DNA from: Sporosarcina sp. P2
GTDB lineage: Bacteria > Bacillota > Bacilli > Bacillales_A > Planococcaceae
Direction of reading: 5' to 3'
DNA length: 64,000 nucleotides
Assembly: GCF_002743255.1 (NCBI RefSeq)
Contig: NZ_PDYY01000001.1
Location: 419,248 to 483,247 of the forward strand
Shown: in pieces, positions 53,065 through 61,945 of the stretch
Numbering within the stretch: position 1 is the stretch's first letter
Layout of the letters: every line of letters begins with the position of its first letter
Program-made: the position numbers and the translations under genes
The notes under the pieces: model-generated
What the model was told of the DNA's origin: nothing
The model's input: only the letters and a program-made list of their open reading frames with translations
Database searches by the model: none

Positions 53065-53493
53065 CTAGCTATGATTTAAAAAATATAAGAACCAAACGGC
53101 ATGGTTTTGTTCATCTGCCGATGCTTGAGTAAATGAAGACCTAACGATCGGGATTTGGGTTTCACGTGCAGCAGTATGATAAAAGTCAACTGTCGTTTGC
53201 TCATCCATAAAAGCTGATTTTACGCCACTCATATAATCTTTCCCACAGCCTTCTGTGATGTTAAGTGCGGGTTCCTTACCGGTCAATTGGAAATAGAGAG
53301 ACCAAAAGGTTTGATAATGCCTAATTTCGTCATTTCTAATTTCTAGTATTTTATCTTTAATCACTTGAGTTGGCGCTTGATTAGCTAAAATTTCATAGCA
53401 ATATATAGCATGATATTCTCCATTAATAGCTTTTAATAAATTATTAACGGTTTGTATATTGGCATTCCTGTATTCGTGACTAGTGCTTAGCAA
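53065..53493 (-). CDS. Ferritin-like domain protein
   Basis: Protein of 142 residues with a four-helix ferritin/rubrerythrin-like pattern: NNLLKAINGEYHAIYCYEILA (Glu and His ligands), EIRNDEIRHYQTFWSLYF, then DEQTTVDFYHTAARE and QASADEQNHAVWFLYFL, giving the E...ExxH sets of a di-iron site. AAAGGAGTGAG precedes TTG 53493, which I prefer to the ATG at 53523 that overlaps the ribosome site. Possibly a spore or oxidative-stress protein; the role is unknown. Confidence 0.75.
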   Translation of the reverse strand: MLSTSHEYRNANIQTVNNLLKAINGEYHAIYCYEILANQAPTQVIKDKILEIRNDEIRHYQTFWSLYFQLTGKEPALNITEGCGKDYMSGVKSAFMDEQTTVDFYHTAARETQIPIVRSSFTQASADEQNHAVWFLYFLNHS

Positions 53494-53523
53494 TGAACTC
53501 ACTCCTTTCATAATAAACAGCAT

Positions 53524-53912
53524 TCCTATATATTTTATGTTTTGTTTTCAAATGAGTGAATGAAAAAAGGCCACTGAAATAGTTCAGCGACCTCATACAC
53601 TCACCATGTAGTGTACTGGCAGTGTAGGTAAGTAGTACAATCCTTAAACGTAGTAAATTTTGGATGGAGAGTCAAATTAAAATGGATGTACTTCCCAAAT
53701 AATAGTTCAGATGAACACTTTAACGCAGCATACTCTTCGTGTATACGCTATAAGTAAAGGCACCATTTGAATAGAATATATAGCTATACGACGAGTATTC
53801 TATGCCGGTTACAAACACACGACCGAAATGGCTGTTTACTCAGCCCTTTCATGGTATGTTTTGTTGTCTTAATGTTATAATGAAAATAATTTCAGATGAG
53901 GGAGCTTGAAGC
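53524..53912. other. Intergenic region before thyA
   Basis: On the minus strand GGTCGCTGAA...TTCAGTGGCC followed by six T (about 53595-53566) makes a terminator upstream of the ferritin-like gene, possibly a leader attenuator or the end of a lost gene. The third ypjP tail repeat lies at 53811-53834. Confidence 0.45.
53811..53834 (+). repeat. ypjP tail repeat, copy 3
   Basis: AACACACGACCGAAATGGCT (53814-53833) matches copy 2 at 20 of 24 positions over the aligned segment and translates NTRPKWL in the corresponding frame. It lies about 80 bp before thyA, where the end of ypjP would be expected in an undisturbed ypjP-thyA arrangement. Confidence 0.6.
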
Positions 53913-54854
53913 ATGAAGCAATATTTAGATCTATGTCAACATATTCTAGATACAGGAACGAAAAAGGGAGATCGTACGGGTACGGGGACATACAGTGTCT
54001 TCGGTTATCAGATGCGTTTTGATTTGGCGCTAGGATTTCCTTTGTTAACGACAAAAAAGACGGCGTTTCGTTTGATTGTCTCAGAATTACTGTGGTTTAT
54101 TAAAGGAGATACCAATATTCGAACGTTGATACAGGAACGTAATGGAATTTGGGATGAATGGGCATTTGAACGGTATGTAAAAAGTGCGGCATATACAGGA
54201 CCGGACATGACGGACTTTGGTCGCCGTGTACTACAAGATGAAGAATTCGCGGTCGTCTACAAAGCCGAACTCGCTACATTTAAAGAGAAAATCTTGGCTG
54301 ATGAAGAATTTGCCAAGCAACACGGTGATCTAGGTCCCGTCTATGGCAAGCAATGGCGAGCGTGGGACAGCGAGAACGGTGTCATCGACCAGCTGGCACA
54401 GGTGATCGACAGCATTAAACATAATCCTGACTCGCGTCGCCACATCGTCACAGCGTGGAACCCGGCAGAAGTGGACGACATGGCTTTACCCCCATGCCAC
54501 TTACTGTTTCAGTTTTACGTAGCGGATGGCAAGTTATCATGCCAGCTCTACCAACGGAGTGCGGACGTCTTCCTAGGCGTACCGTTCAATATCGCGTCCT
54601 ATGCATTGCTCATTCATTTAATTGCACATGAATGTGGTTTAGAAGTAGGCGAATTCGTCCATACATTAGGAGATGCACACTTGTATCAGAACCATATCGA
54701 TCAAGTACATGAGCAATTGGCGAGAGAGCCGAAAGAATTACCGACAGTGCATGTGAATTACGCAGGTCGTTCGATCTTTGATTTGACGGTAGAGGATATT
54801 TCCATTGAAGGTTACGATCCGCATCCGAGAATTAAAGCACCGATCGCAGTATAA
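53913..54854 (+). CDS. thyA: Thymidylate synthase
   Basis: Enzyme of 313 residues making dTMP from dUMP with methylenetetrahydrofolate. Catalytic Cys in [14 protein letters not shown] near residue 195, [14 protein letters not shown] near 142, [16 protein letters not shown] near 220. It carries the roughly 50-residue insertion around residues 90-140 seen in the longer Firmicute ThyA forms, unlike the 264-residue E. coli type. It is followed 12 bp later by DHFR, its metabolic partner. Confidence 0.96.
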   Translation: MKQYLDLCQHILDTGTKKGDRTGTGTYSVFGYQMRFDLALGFPLLTTKKTAFRLIVSELLWFIKGDTNIRTLIQERNGIWDEWAFERYVKSAAYTGPDMTDFGRRVLQDEEFAVVYKAELATFKEKILADEEFAKQHGDLGPVYGKQWRAWDSENGVIDQLAQVIDSIKHNPDSRRHIVTAWNPAEVDDMALPPCHLLFQFYVADGKLSCQLYQRSADVFLGVPFNIASYALLIHLIAHECGLEVGEFVHTLGDAHLYQNHIDQVHEQLAREPKELPTVHVNYAGRSIFDLTVEDISIEGYDPHPRIKAPIAV

Positions 54855-54866
54855 GGAGGAAACTGT

Positions 54867-55349
54867 ATGATTTCATTAGTAGTGGCACATGATCTAGGCC
54901 GAGTCATCGGTAAGGACAATGAGATGCCATGGTATATTCCGGAAGAACTACAATATTTTAAAGAAAAAACGATGGGCAAGGCGATGGTTATGGGACGCAA
55001 AACGTTCGAATCCATAGGCCGTCCGTTAAAAGGTAGATTGAATATCGTCGTCACGCGAAATACAGATTACAAAGCGGACGGGGTAACGGTCGTTCACGAT
55101 ATGGACAGCGCCGTGAAGCTTGCAAGAGACTATGCTGACGAAGTGATGGTCATTGGGGGTGCCGAGATTTTCAAGATGTCGATGGAAGATGGTGCTGACA
55201 GATTGTATGTTACGGTCATCGAGAAAAATTACCCAGGTGACACGTTCTTCCCGGCATACGAAGAAGATTACGTAATGACAAGCAAGTCCGAACCGCATTA
55301 TGCAGAAGACGGCACCGCTTATACGTACCAAATTTGGGATAAAAAATAA
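54867..55349 (+). CDS. dfrA: Dihydrofolate reductase
   Basis: NADPH-dependent reductase of 160 residues regenerating tetrahydrofolate after thymidylate synthesis. Family features: VVAHDLGRVIGKDNEMPWYIPEELQYFKE (active-site acidic residue in the helix), GRKTFESIG near residue 43 and VMVIGGAEIFK near residue 92. AAGGAGG precedes ATG 54867. Operon with thyA. Confidence 0.96.
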   Translation: MISLVVAHDLGRVIGKDNEMPWYIPEELQYFKEKTMGKAMVMGRKTFESIGRPLKGRLNIVVTRNTDYKADGVTVVHDMDSAVKLARDYADEVMVIGGAEIFKMSMEDGADRLYVTVIEKNYPGDTFFPAYEEDYVMTSKSEPHYAEDGTAYTYQIWDKK

Positions 55350-55358
55350 CGTTCCTCT

Positions 55359-55994
55359 CTATACATAGAGAAGAACGCTAAAGAACATCGATGCGCTACC
55401 TGCCATAACGAATAGGTGCCAAATTGCGTGATTGTACGGTACACGGCGTGCCATGAAGAAGTACGCACCTGCTGTATAGAACAATCCACCGATTACGAGC
55501 AACCATATGCCCTGTGGCGGCAGCGCGTTATATAGTGGTTTAATCGCTAACACGATCAGCCACCCCATCATGAGATAGAGGGCAAGGGATAGTTTAGCGA
55601 AGCGGTGAATATAAAAGATCTTAAATAAGATGCCGAACAAGGCCAATCCCCAGATGATGCCGAATAATGTCCAGCCGAGTGTTCCTTGTAAGGTAACGAG
55701 CAAAAACGGCGTATACGTTCCGGCAATCAATACATAGATGGCGGAATGATCAAGAATCGCGAAAAACGATTTCAATTTGACTGGCATACTATGTAGTAGC
55801 GTACTCGCGAGGAATAGTAACAACATAGACACGCCAAATATCGTGAAGCTCCCTATGGCAATTCCGGTGCCTTGTTTCACACCTTTTAAGATCAGCAAGA
55901 CTAGTGCAGGGATGCAGAGTAAGAACCCGATGGCATGTGTGATCGCGTTCCAACGTTCTTCCTGCATATTCTTGTAATCGAATGACTCTTCCAT
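55359..55994 (-). CDS. Hemolysin III family membrane protein (YplQ-like)
   Basis: Seven-helix membrane protein of 211 residues of the PAQR/hemolysin III family. The metal-site pattern is visible: HAIGF (His) near residue 18, SALxHS-type ASTLLHSMPVK (Ser, His) near 62, DHSAIYVLIAGTYTPF near 83, and the HAIWHLFVMAGS end (His x3-4 His). GGGAGGTGCG precedes the ATG. The cellular role is poorly defined despite the name. Confidence 0.92.
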   Translation of the reverse strand: MEESFDYKNMQEERWNAITHAIGFLLCIPALVLLILKGVKQGTGIAIGSFTIFGVSMLLLFLASTLLHSMPVKLKSFFAILDHSAIYVLIAGTYTPFLLVTLQGTLGWTLFGIIWGLALFGILFKIFYIHRFAKLSLALYLMMGWLIVLAIKPLYNALPPQGIWLLVIGGLFYTAGAYFFMARRVPYNHAIWHLFVMAGSASMFFSVLLYV

Positions 55995-56074
55995 TGTTAT
56001 CGCACCTCCCGCAACACACTATACCAAATACAACGAAAAAATCGCAATAGCTACACCCGAAGGAGATAGAAATC

Positions 56075-56911
56075 ATGAAAAAAATTCATATCGTCACGGA
56101 TTCCACTGCAGCACTAACGGATGAACTGATTGCTCAATACAATATCCATGTCGTACCTTTAACGCTGACCATCAATGAGAAGTCGTATATTGACGGAGTA
56201 GAAATCCAACCGGAAGAATTTCTCGACTTAATGCGCGACGCAAAAGAATTGCCGAAAAGCTCACAGCCGGCTGTTGGCGTATTCCAGAACCTTTATGACG
56301 AACTGGGAGCGGATGGATCACAAATTATCTCCATCCATATGACGGGTGGTATGAGTGGGACAGTGAAATCCGCGGAGACGGCAGCTCATGCGTCAAGTGC
56401 AGATGTTACCGTCATCGATTCCATGTATATATCACACGCACTCTCATTCCAAGTGATCGAGGCATGCCGACTCGCCGAAGAAGGCAAGACGGTAGCAGAG
56501 ATTGTGGAGGAACTTGATAGTGTACGTAAACGTTCCTCTTTATATGTCGTCGTGGATGTACTTGATAATATGGTGAAAGGCGGACGTATCGGTAAAGGGA
56601 AAGCGATGTTCGGCTCTCTCATGAATATCAAGCCTATCGCATCACTGAAGGATGGGGTGTATACGCCAGTCGCGAAGGTACGTAGCCATAAACAAGTAGT
56701 CTCTTATTTGTTTGATGAGTTTAAGAAAGAAACAGCAGGGAAAGTAATTCGTAGTGTCGGGATTGCGCATGCAAACGGCCTTGCGATGGCGGAACCACTA
56801 AAAAATAAGATTGAAGAGATGGGCATTCACGTGATGCTGTCATTTACGACACCAATCGTCAGTACCCATACCGGGGAAGGCGCGATCGGATTCATGTATT
56901 ACACGGAGTGA
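56075..56911 (+). CDS. DegV-family fatty-acid binding protein
   Basis: Protein of 278 residues. The DegV pattern is clear: KIHIVTDSTAALTDELIAQYNIHVVPLTLTINEKSYIDGVE, then TSQP-equivalent PKSSQPAVGVFQNLY near residue 62 and HMTGGMSGTVKSAE near residue 93. Family members bind fatty acids and, as FakB, present them to the kinase FakA; that role is inferred only from family. AAGGAGATAG precedes the ATG. Confidence 0.92.
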   Translation: MKKIHIVTDSTAALTDELIAQYNIHVVPLTLTINEKSYIDGVEIQPEEFLDLMRDAKELPKSSQPAVGVFQNLYDELGADGSQIISIHMTGGMSGTVKSAETAAHASSADVTVIDSMYISHALSFQVIEACRLAEEGKTVAEIVEELDSVRKRSSLYVVVDVLDNMVKGGRIGKGKAMFGSLMNIKPIASLKDGVYTPVAKVRSHKQVVSYLFDEFKKETAGKVIRSVGIAHANGLAMAEPLKNKIEEMGIHVMLSFTTPIVSTHTGEGAIGFMYYTE

Positions 56912-56936
56912 TATTAACTACAAAGGATATGACATT

Positions 56937-57740
56937 ATGAGAAGAATGCTAGTGCTAAGTCTCGTCTTCTCCTTGTTCTTAGCAGGATGCCAGGTCCCAT
57001 TCAGCAAAAAAGAGACGACGCTTGCGGAACGTGAAACCGTTGCGTTCGAACCGTTCATTGTGCCGGAAACATTCATCCCTAAACGCGTAAACGTATTAGG
57101 GCTAGGTGATTCATTAACACAAGGAGTCGGAGATGAACGGAAAGAAGGCGGATATTTCGGCCGTTTGACGTCGGACATGGAACAATGGAAAGGCATTATG
57201 GAAGTGGACGCCGTGAATTTAGCGAAACGCGGACGGCGTAGCGACCAGTTTTTAAAGCAATTGCAAGATGAAGACGTGCAAGAAGCGGTCATTCAGGCAG
57301 ATTATATCGTCTTCACGATCGGTGGCAATGACATCATGAAAGTAGTCAGAGGGAATCTCATGCAAATGAAAATGTCTGATTTCTATAAGGCGCTTGGTAA
57401 ATTCGAAACGAGAATTGAAGAATTGTTCGAAATTTTGCGCCTCTATAACCCGGATGCCCCGATCATCGTCGCAGGCCTCTACAATCCGTTCTCCGTCGTA
57501 ACAGACGAAGTACAGGAGTTTGAAGACATTATCGCAGACTGGAACCGCTCGATTGAAGAACAAGTGGAACAAGATGGTATGGCCTGCTTTGTTCCGGTAA
57601 AAGATTTATTTGATTCGAATGAAAACCTGGTTTATCACACAGACTTCTTCCATCCGAACAGTAAGGGGTATGATTTGATGGAAGAGCGTTTTGTAAGTGA
57701 AATTAAAGGCTGTTCAGCGGTTGACCTGGAAGTGGAGTGA
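56937..57740 (+). CDS. SGNH/GDSL-family hydrolase lipoprotein (YpmR-like)
   Basis: Secreted or anchored esterase-type protein of 267 residues. Signal peptide with lipobox FLAGC (Cys near residue 18). SGNH blocks: LGLGDSLTQGVGD near residue 57 (Ser), NLAKRGRRSDQ (Gly), FTIGGNDIMKV near residue 123 (Asn), and TDFFHPNSKGY near residue 240 (Asp, His). GGATATGAC precedes the ATG. It overlaps the next gene by 4 bp as in the ypmR-ypmS pair. Confidence 0.9.
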   Translation: MRRMLVLSLVFSLFLAGCQVPFSKKETTLAERETVAFEPFIVPETFIPKRVNVLGLGDSLTQGVGDERKEGGYFGRLTSDMEQWKGIMEVDAVNLAKRGRRSDQFLKQLQDEDVQEAVIQADYIVFTIGGNDIMKVVRGNLMQMKMSDFYKALGKFETRIEELFEILRLYNPDAPIIVAGLYNPFSVVTDEVQEFEDIIADWNRSIEEQVEQDGMACFVPVKDLFDSNENLVYHTDFFHPNSKGYDLMEERFVSEIKGCSAVDLEVE

Positions 57741-57748
57741 AGTACAGA

Positions 57749-58321
57749 ATGAATATTTGGAAAGTAGCATTTTTCAGCCTGGCGGGAATCGTGGTGGCGG
57801 TGCTTGTGGGACTCATGATCCTTATCAGTGGTGCCACCGCTTCACCGCCTCTTCCGAAAGATCAAGCGGTCAAAGAGGAAGGCTATACGATGGCACTGAA
57901 AACAACTAAAGTGAATTTTGAAGGAATTGCGAATACGTACATCCGAAAAGCCGTAAAAGGTACGTTGCCAGTAGAAATAAAAATGCGCGACGATGTATTG
58001 TTGACGTCCGAACTCACGGTATTCTCACATACCTTACCGCTCGCGATGCATTTTGACCCAGTCGTACGAAAAGATGGAAACTTAATTCTTAAACAATCGT
58101 CTATGGAATTAGGACAGTTGAATATACCTCCTTCTACAGTACTGAAATTACTGAAGAGTTCCGTGGAGCTTCCATCCTGGATGGTCGTGCGACCGAAAGA
58201 AGAAGAAATATTCATTGATTTAAAGGACTTGCCACTCTCGGGTGACGTCCAAGTGAAGGCAAAAGAAGTGAATTTAGCGCAAGATGAGATTATATTGGAA
58301 GTATTGATACCAAAAAACTAA
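57749..58321 (+). CDS. YpmS-family protein
   Basis: Membrane-anchored protein of 190 residues: one N-terminal helix (about 4-30, WKVAFFSLAGIVVAVLVGLMILI) and an extracytoplasmic domain with alternating beta-strand pattern (LPVEIKMRDDVLLTSELTVFSHTLPLAMHFDPVV). It follows the SGNH hydrolase, matching the Bacillus ypmR-ypmS arrangement, so a joint envelope role is likely; none is proven. ATG 57749 has GGAGTGAAG upstream; the frame start GTG 57737 overlaps the previous stop. Confidence 0.85.
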   Translation: MNIWKVAFFSLAGIVVAVLVGLMILISGATASPPLPKDQAVKEEGYTMALKTTKVNFEGIANTYIRKAVKGTLPVEIKMRDDVLLTSELTVFSHTLPLAMHFDPVVRKDGNLILKQSSMELGQLNIPPSTVLKLLKSSVELPSWMVVRPKEEEIFIDLKDLPLSGDVQVKAKEVNLAQDEIILEVLIPKN

Positions 58322-58334
58322 GGGGGCAACGACT

Positions 58335-58865
58335 ATGGCAATACAATACGCAACTTTCGCAGGCGGGTGCTTCTGGTGTATGGTAAAGCCATTCGACCAG
58401 TACGATGGAGTACATTCGGTTACGAGTGGCTATACTGGCGGACATACTGTCAATCCAACTTACAAAGAAGTTTGTACCAATACAACCGGTCACCGGGAAG
58501 CTGTAGAGATTGAATTCGACGATCGTGTCATTCGTTACGAAGAATTATTTGATATTTTCTGGCAAGTGATAGACCCTACTGATGCAGGGGGTCAGTTCCA
58601 TGACCGTGGCGAATCGTATAAGTCAGCCATCTACACACACTCGGACGAGCAACGACAAGCGGCAGAACGTTCGAAGCAAGCTTTGCAAGATAGCGGCAAG
58701 TTTAGCGCGCCCATCGTGACAGATATTTTCCCAGCGGACGTGTTCTATCCCGCTGAAGAATATCACCAGCGGTATTACGAGAAGAACCCAGACCATTATG
58801 CGCGTTACACTGTCGGATCAGGACGCGCAGGATTTATCGAAAAGAATTGGGGGGATCGTTCATGA
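58335..58865 (+). CDS. msrA: Peptide-methionine (S)-S-oxide reductase
   Basis: Repair enzyme of 176 residues reducing the S-sulfoxide of methionine. The catalytic Cys lies in [13 protein letters not shown] near residue 12; GYTGG and the conserved YFxIHDPT-like [12 protein letters not shown] and YKSAIYTH segments follow. AGGGGGC precedes the ATG. Its stop overlaps the msrB start (ATGA), so both are translated together. Confidence 0.95.
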   Translation: MAIQYATFAGGCFWCMVKPFDQYDGVHSVTSGYTGGHTVNPTYKEVCTNTTGHREAVEIEFDDRVIRYEELFDIFWQVIDPTDAGGQFHDRGESYKSAIYTHSDEQRQAAERSKQALQDSGKFSAPIVTDIFPADVFYPAEEYHQRYYEKNPDHYARYTVGSGRAGFIEKNWGDRS

Positions 58866-59287
58866 AAAAAGACTTACGTACTGAATTGACAGAGATGCAG
58901 TATCATGTGACGCAAGAAAATGGTACAGAACCACCATTTCGTAATGAATATGATGCACACTATGAAGACGGAATCTATGTAGACATCGTGTCAGGCAAGC
59001 CGTTATTTAGTTCAAATGATAAATACGATGCAGGTTGTGGATGGCCAAGCTTCACGAAACCAATTGAAGCTGTGGAAGTTACTGAGCATTTTGATACAAC
59101 TCACGGCATGCGCCGCACAGAAGTACGCAGTAAGACAGCGGATTCTCACTTAGGACATGTCTTCCCAGACGGACCAGCAGAGCAAGGCGGCTTGCGTTAT
59201 TGCATCAACTCCGCTGCATTACGTTTCGTTCCGGTGCGTGATCTAGAAAAGGAAGGCTATGAAGAATACAAGGGGTTATTTGAATGA
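58862..59287 (+). CDS. msrB: Peptide-methionine (R)-S-oxide reductase
   Basis: Repair enzyme of 141 residues for the R-sulfoxide. Catalytic segment [15 protein letters not shown] near residue 118 (Cys), and [18 protein letters not shown] near residue 55. The zinc CxxC pairs of some MsrB proteins are absent, as in many Firmicutes. ATG 58862 is chosen over the frame start 58847. GGGGGG ribosome site lies in the msrA end. Confidence 0.95.
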   Translation: MKKDLRTELTEMQYHVTQENGTEPPFRNEYDAHYEDGIYVDIVSGKPLFSSNDKYDAGCGWPSFTKPIEAVEVTEHFDTTHGMRRTEVRSKTADSHLGHVFPDGPAEQGGLRYCINSAALRFVPVRDLEKEGYEEYKGLFE

Positions 59288-59302
59288 AGGAAGGTGACGA
59301 CG

Positions 59303-59527
59303 ATGGATCGATCCTTTTACCATTTCGCGCTACGTTACCGTGGCGGTGATCAAGACGATGAAAAGGCGTTGTTTGCAGATAGGATGTTTCTCGATGCCGG
59401 TTTCCCGAAAGATGAAGAGGATTTCGATTCATTGTCTCGTTACGTAGAGGATATGGCGGATGATCATTTACGTTCTACTACGTTTGATGAAATATACGCT
59501 ATCTATCAAGAACTTTGCAGCAGGTAA
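59303..59527 (+). CDS. YozE-family protein (SAM-like fold)
   Basis: Small protein of 74 residues with the YozE pattern SFYHFALRYRGGDQDDEKALFADRMF ... HLRSTTFDEIYAIYQELC. Family structures show a small helical SAM-like domain; function unknown. GAAGGAAGGTG supports ATG 59303 rather than GTG 59294. It follows msrB by 15 bp and is probably in the same operon. Confidence 0.88.
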   Translation: MDRSFYHFALRYRGGDQDDEKALFADRMFLDAGFPKDEEDFDSLSRYVEDMADDHLRSTTFDEIYAIYQELCSR

Positions 59528-59604
59528 ATGGCGAGGGTTTCATTGCATCTCGCCATTATTCACTGTATGATAAAAACAAATTAGTGAAATGAGGCTGAAA
59601 AAAG

Positions 59605-60309
59605 ATGAGTATACATATTGATGCAAAACCAGGCGATATCGCAGAAACGGTTCTACTCCCAGGAGATCCATTGCGCGCAAAATATATCGCGGAAACATTT
59701 TTAGAAGACGTCGTACAGTACAACGAAGTGCGGAACATGTTTGGCTTTACAGGAACATACAAAGGCAAACGTATTTCCGTACAAGGTACAGGCATGGGTG
59801 TGCCGTCTATTTCTATCTATGTAACAGAGTTAATGCAAGAATTTGGCGTTCAGAAATTGATCCGTGTTGGAACATGTGGCGCGATTCAAAAAGACGTGAA
59901 AGTGCGTGACGTTATCCTGGCACAAGGTGCAACGACCAACTCCTCATTAAACGACGTAACATTCGGTCCGATTCGCTTTGCACCGATTGCGAATTTTGAT
60001 TTACTGACGAAAGCGTACAATGCAGGAAAAGAAAAAGGCTTGCATTTACAAGTCGGTAACGTCTACACAGAAGACTTCTTCTATAATGAAGACGCACAGC
60101 ATGAAAAATTAGCGCGTCATGGTGTATTGGCCGTGGAAATGGAAGCAGCAGCACTCTATACGCTAGCTGCTCGTTATGGCCGACAAGCACTCGCTGTTCT
60201 GACAGTAAGTGACCACATCCTAACAGGAGAAATTACTACTCCTGAAGAGCGTCAAACGACATTTAATGAAATGATCGAAGTCGCGCTAGACGCAGCAATT
60301 GCTGAATAA
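59605..60309 (+). CDS. deoD: Purine nucleoside phosphorylase
   Basis: Hexameric-type phosphorylase of 234 residues cleaving purine (deoxy)nucleosides. Family features: [12 protein letters not shown] near residue 20, [14 protein letters not shown] near 64, RVGTCGAI near 87, [11 protein letters not shown] near 180 and SDHILTGE with the catalytic Asp near 204. A GAGGCTGAAAAAAG leader precedes the ATG. Own terminator downstream. Confidence 0.95.
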   Translation: MSIHIDAKPGDIAETVLLPGDPLRAKYIAETFLEDVVQYNEVRNMFGFTGTYKGKRISVQGTGMGVPSISIYVTELMQEFGVQKLIRVGTCGAIQKDVKVRDVILAQGATTNSSLNDVTFGPIRFAPIANFDLLTKAYNAGKEKGLHLQVGNVYTEDFFYNEDAQHEKLARHGVLAVEMEAAALYTLAARYGRQALAVLTVSDHILTGEITTPEERQTTFNEMIEVALDAAIAE

Positions 60310-60329
60310 TAGAATAGATAGAAACCTAC

Positions 60330-60357
60330 AAAAGACCGCTCTTGGCAGCGGTCTTTT
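60330..60357 (+). terminator. Terminator of deoD
   Basis: AAAAGACCGCT and AGCGGTCTTTT form a compact stem with T-run. Confidence 0.8.
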
Positions 60358-60384
60358 GCAGGGATATGGAAGGTAGGGAAGACA

Positions 60385-61881
60385 ATGAACGAAAACGATT
60401 CGCATGAGAACGGGGAATCCGAAACGGAAGCGCCGAAACCTACTCGCTATATTCGGCTCAAACCGTTTTCTCTGATCATGCTCATTTTTTTCCTTGTGCT
60501 GGCGACAGCCGCCGTTACCGTCGTTGCACTGACAGTCGGAGACGAAAAAGTAGTAGAAGTCGTCAAACCGAATCAAGTAGGTATGGAACGAAAAGAGTTC
60601 AAGAAACTGTATGAGGCATATGATCAACTGAAAGAAAGTTACTTTGACGACGTAGACGATCAAGTCGTCATTGACGGCGCGATCAACGGAATGGTTGATT
60701 CATTAGGCGATCCGTACTCTGATTATCTAAATGAAAAAGAAGCCAAGCAATTGAATGAAAGCATATCTTCAAGTTTTGAAGGAATTGGTGCAGAAATTCA
60801 AGAGTCAAACGGCTATATTAGTATTGTTTCACCGATCAAAAACTCTCCTGCTGAAAAAGCTGGCTTGTTACCGAATGATACCGTACTGTCGGTAGACGGG
60901 GAAAGCATACAAGGTTTGTCTTCATCAGAAGCGGTATTGCTGATCCGTGGAGAAAAAGGGTCGACGGTCACATTATCTGTACGACGTGGTAAGAACTCTG
61001 ATCCGTTTGACGTGAAGATCGTTCGTGACGTGATTCCGATCAATACAGTCTATGCAGAAATGCTCGACGACAACATCGCACATATTAACATCACATCGTT
61101 CTCGGAACATACGTACGAAGAATTACTCGAAGCGCTAAATGAAATGACCGATAAAGGGATGGAAGGCGTATTGATTGACGTGCGTCAAAATCCAGGTGGT
61201 ATCTTAAGCGGGGCAATCGATATTTCCGACTTGTTCGTCCCGGACGGCAAGGTGTTATTCCAAACTGAAGAAAAAGGCAAGGCACCGGAAGCGTATCCTT
61301 CGTCTAACGGACAAAAAGTAACGGTTCCAGTCGCATTGATCGTAGATGAAGGAAGTGCGTCCGCGTCTGAGATCTTAGCGGGTGCGTTAAAAGAATCTGC
61401 AGGCATTCCGATTGTCGGTGTCAAGACATTCGGTAAAGGGACGGTTCAAACACCTACTCAATTACCGGACGGCTCCAACTTGAAATTGACGACAGCGAAA
61501 TGGTTAACACCGGACGGCAATTGGATCCATAAAAAAGGGATTGAACCCGATATTGTAGTACCATACCCTTCCTATGCATCACTGCCTTTCCTCGATTCAT
61601 CTGAAAAGATGGACGTAGGTCTCGTTTCTCCTTCTGTACAAGCTGCGGAAGAGATGTTAGAAGCAGTAGGCTATGATCCAGGAGAAACAGATGGTCTCTA
61701 TGACGAGGATACAGCAGAAGCTGTTAAAACGTTGCAGAAAGATCTATCGCTGGAGCAGACAGGCATCTTGACTGGTGATACAACGGTTGGCTTAATGCAG
61801 AAATTACGGGACAAGATGAAAGAAGATGACCCGCAATTACTGAAAGCGAAAGAAGTCGTGTTAAAAGAAATCAATTCATAA
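60385..61881 (+). CDS. S41-family carboxyl-terminal processing protease (CtpA/CtpB type)
   Basis: Membrane-anchored serine protease of 498 residues. One N-terminal helix (about 32-54), PDZ domain (about 125-205: SPIKNSPAEKAGLLPNDTVLSVDGESIQG), S41 domain with catalytic Ser in DEGSASASEILAGAL near 325 and Lys in FGKGTVQT near 350, then a C-terminal peptidoglycan-binding-type domain (EEMLEAVGYDPGETDGLYDEDTAEAVKTLQ, about 420-480). This order fits Bacillus CtpA/CtpB; CtpB acts in sporulation signalling, but the paralogue cannot be fixed here. GGAAGGTAGGGA precedes the ATG. Confidence 0.92.
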   Translation: MNENDSHENGESETEAPKPTRYIRLKPFSLIMLIFFLVLATAAVTVVALTVGDEKVVEVVKPNQVGMERKEFKKLYEAYDQLKESYFDDVDDQVVIDGAINGMVDSLGDPYSDYLNEKEAKQLNESISSSFEGIGAEIQESNGYISIVSPIKNSPAEKAGLLPNDTVLSVDGESIQGLSSSEAVLLIRGEKGSTVTLSVRRGKNSDPFDVKIVRDVIPINTVYAEMLDDNIAHINITSFSEHTYEELLEALNEMTDKGMEGVLIDVRQNPGGILSGAIDISDLFVPDGKVLFQTEEKGKAPEAYPSSNGQKVTVPVALIVDEGSASASEILAGALKESAGIPIVGVKTFGKGTVQTPTQLPDGSNLKLTTAKWLTPDGNWIHKKGIEPDIVVPYPSYASLPFLDSSEKMDVGLVSPSVQAAEEMLEAVGYDPGETDGLYDEDTAEAVKTLQKDLSLEQTGILTGDTTVGLMQKLRDKMKEDDPQLLKAKEVVLKEINS

Positions 61882-61890
61882 TCAAAGATC

Positions 61891-61925
61891 CACGCGTCCA
61901 GCAATCGTTGGGCGCGTGTTCTCTA
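61891..61925 (+). terminator. Weak terminator after the S41 protease gene
   Basis: CACGCGTCC and GGGCGCGTG form a GC-rich hairpin followed by TTCTCT only, 9 bases after the stop codon. Confidence 0.5.
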
Positions 61926-61945
61926 TGGAAAAGGATGATAGTTAA

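Noticed and set aside
53824..53911. Open frame from the third ypjP tail copy to just before thyA
   Set aside because: The extension has no ribosome site or conserved character and overlaps the thyA promoter region; only the short tail match is supported.
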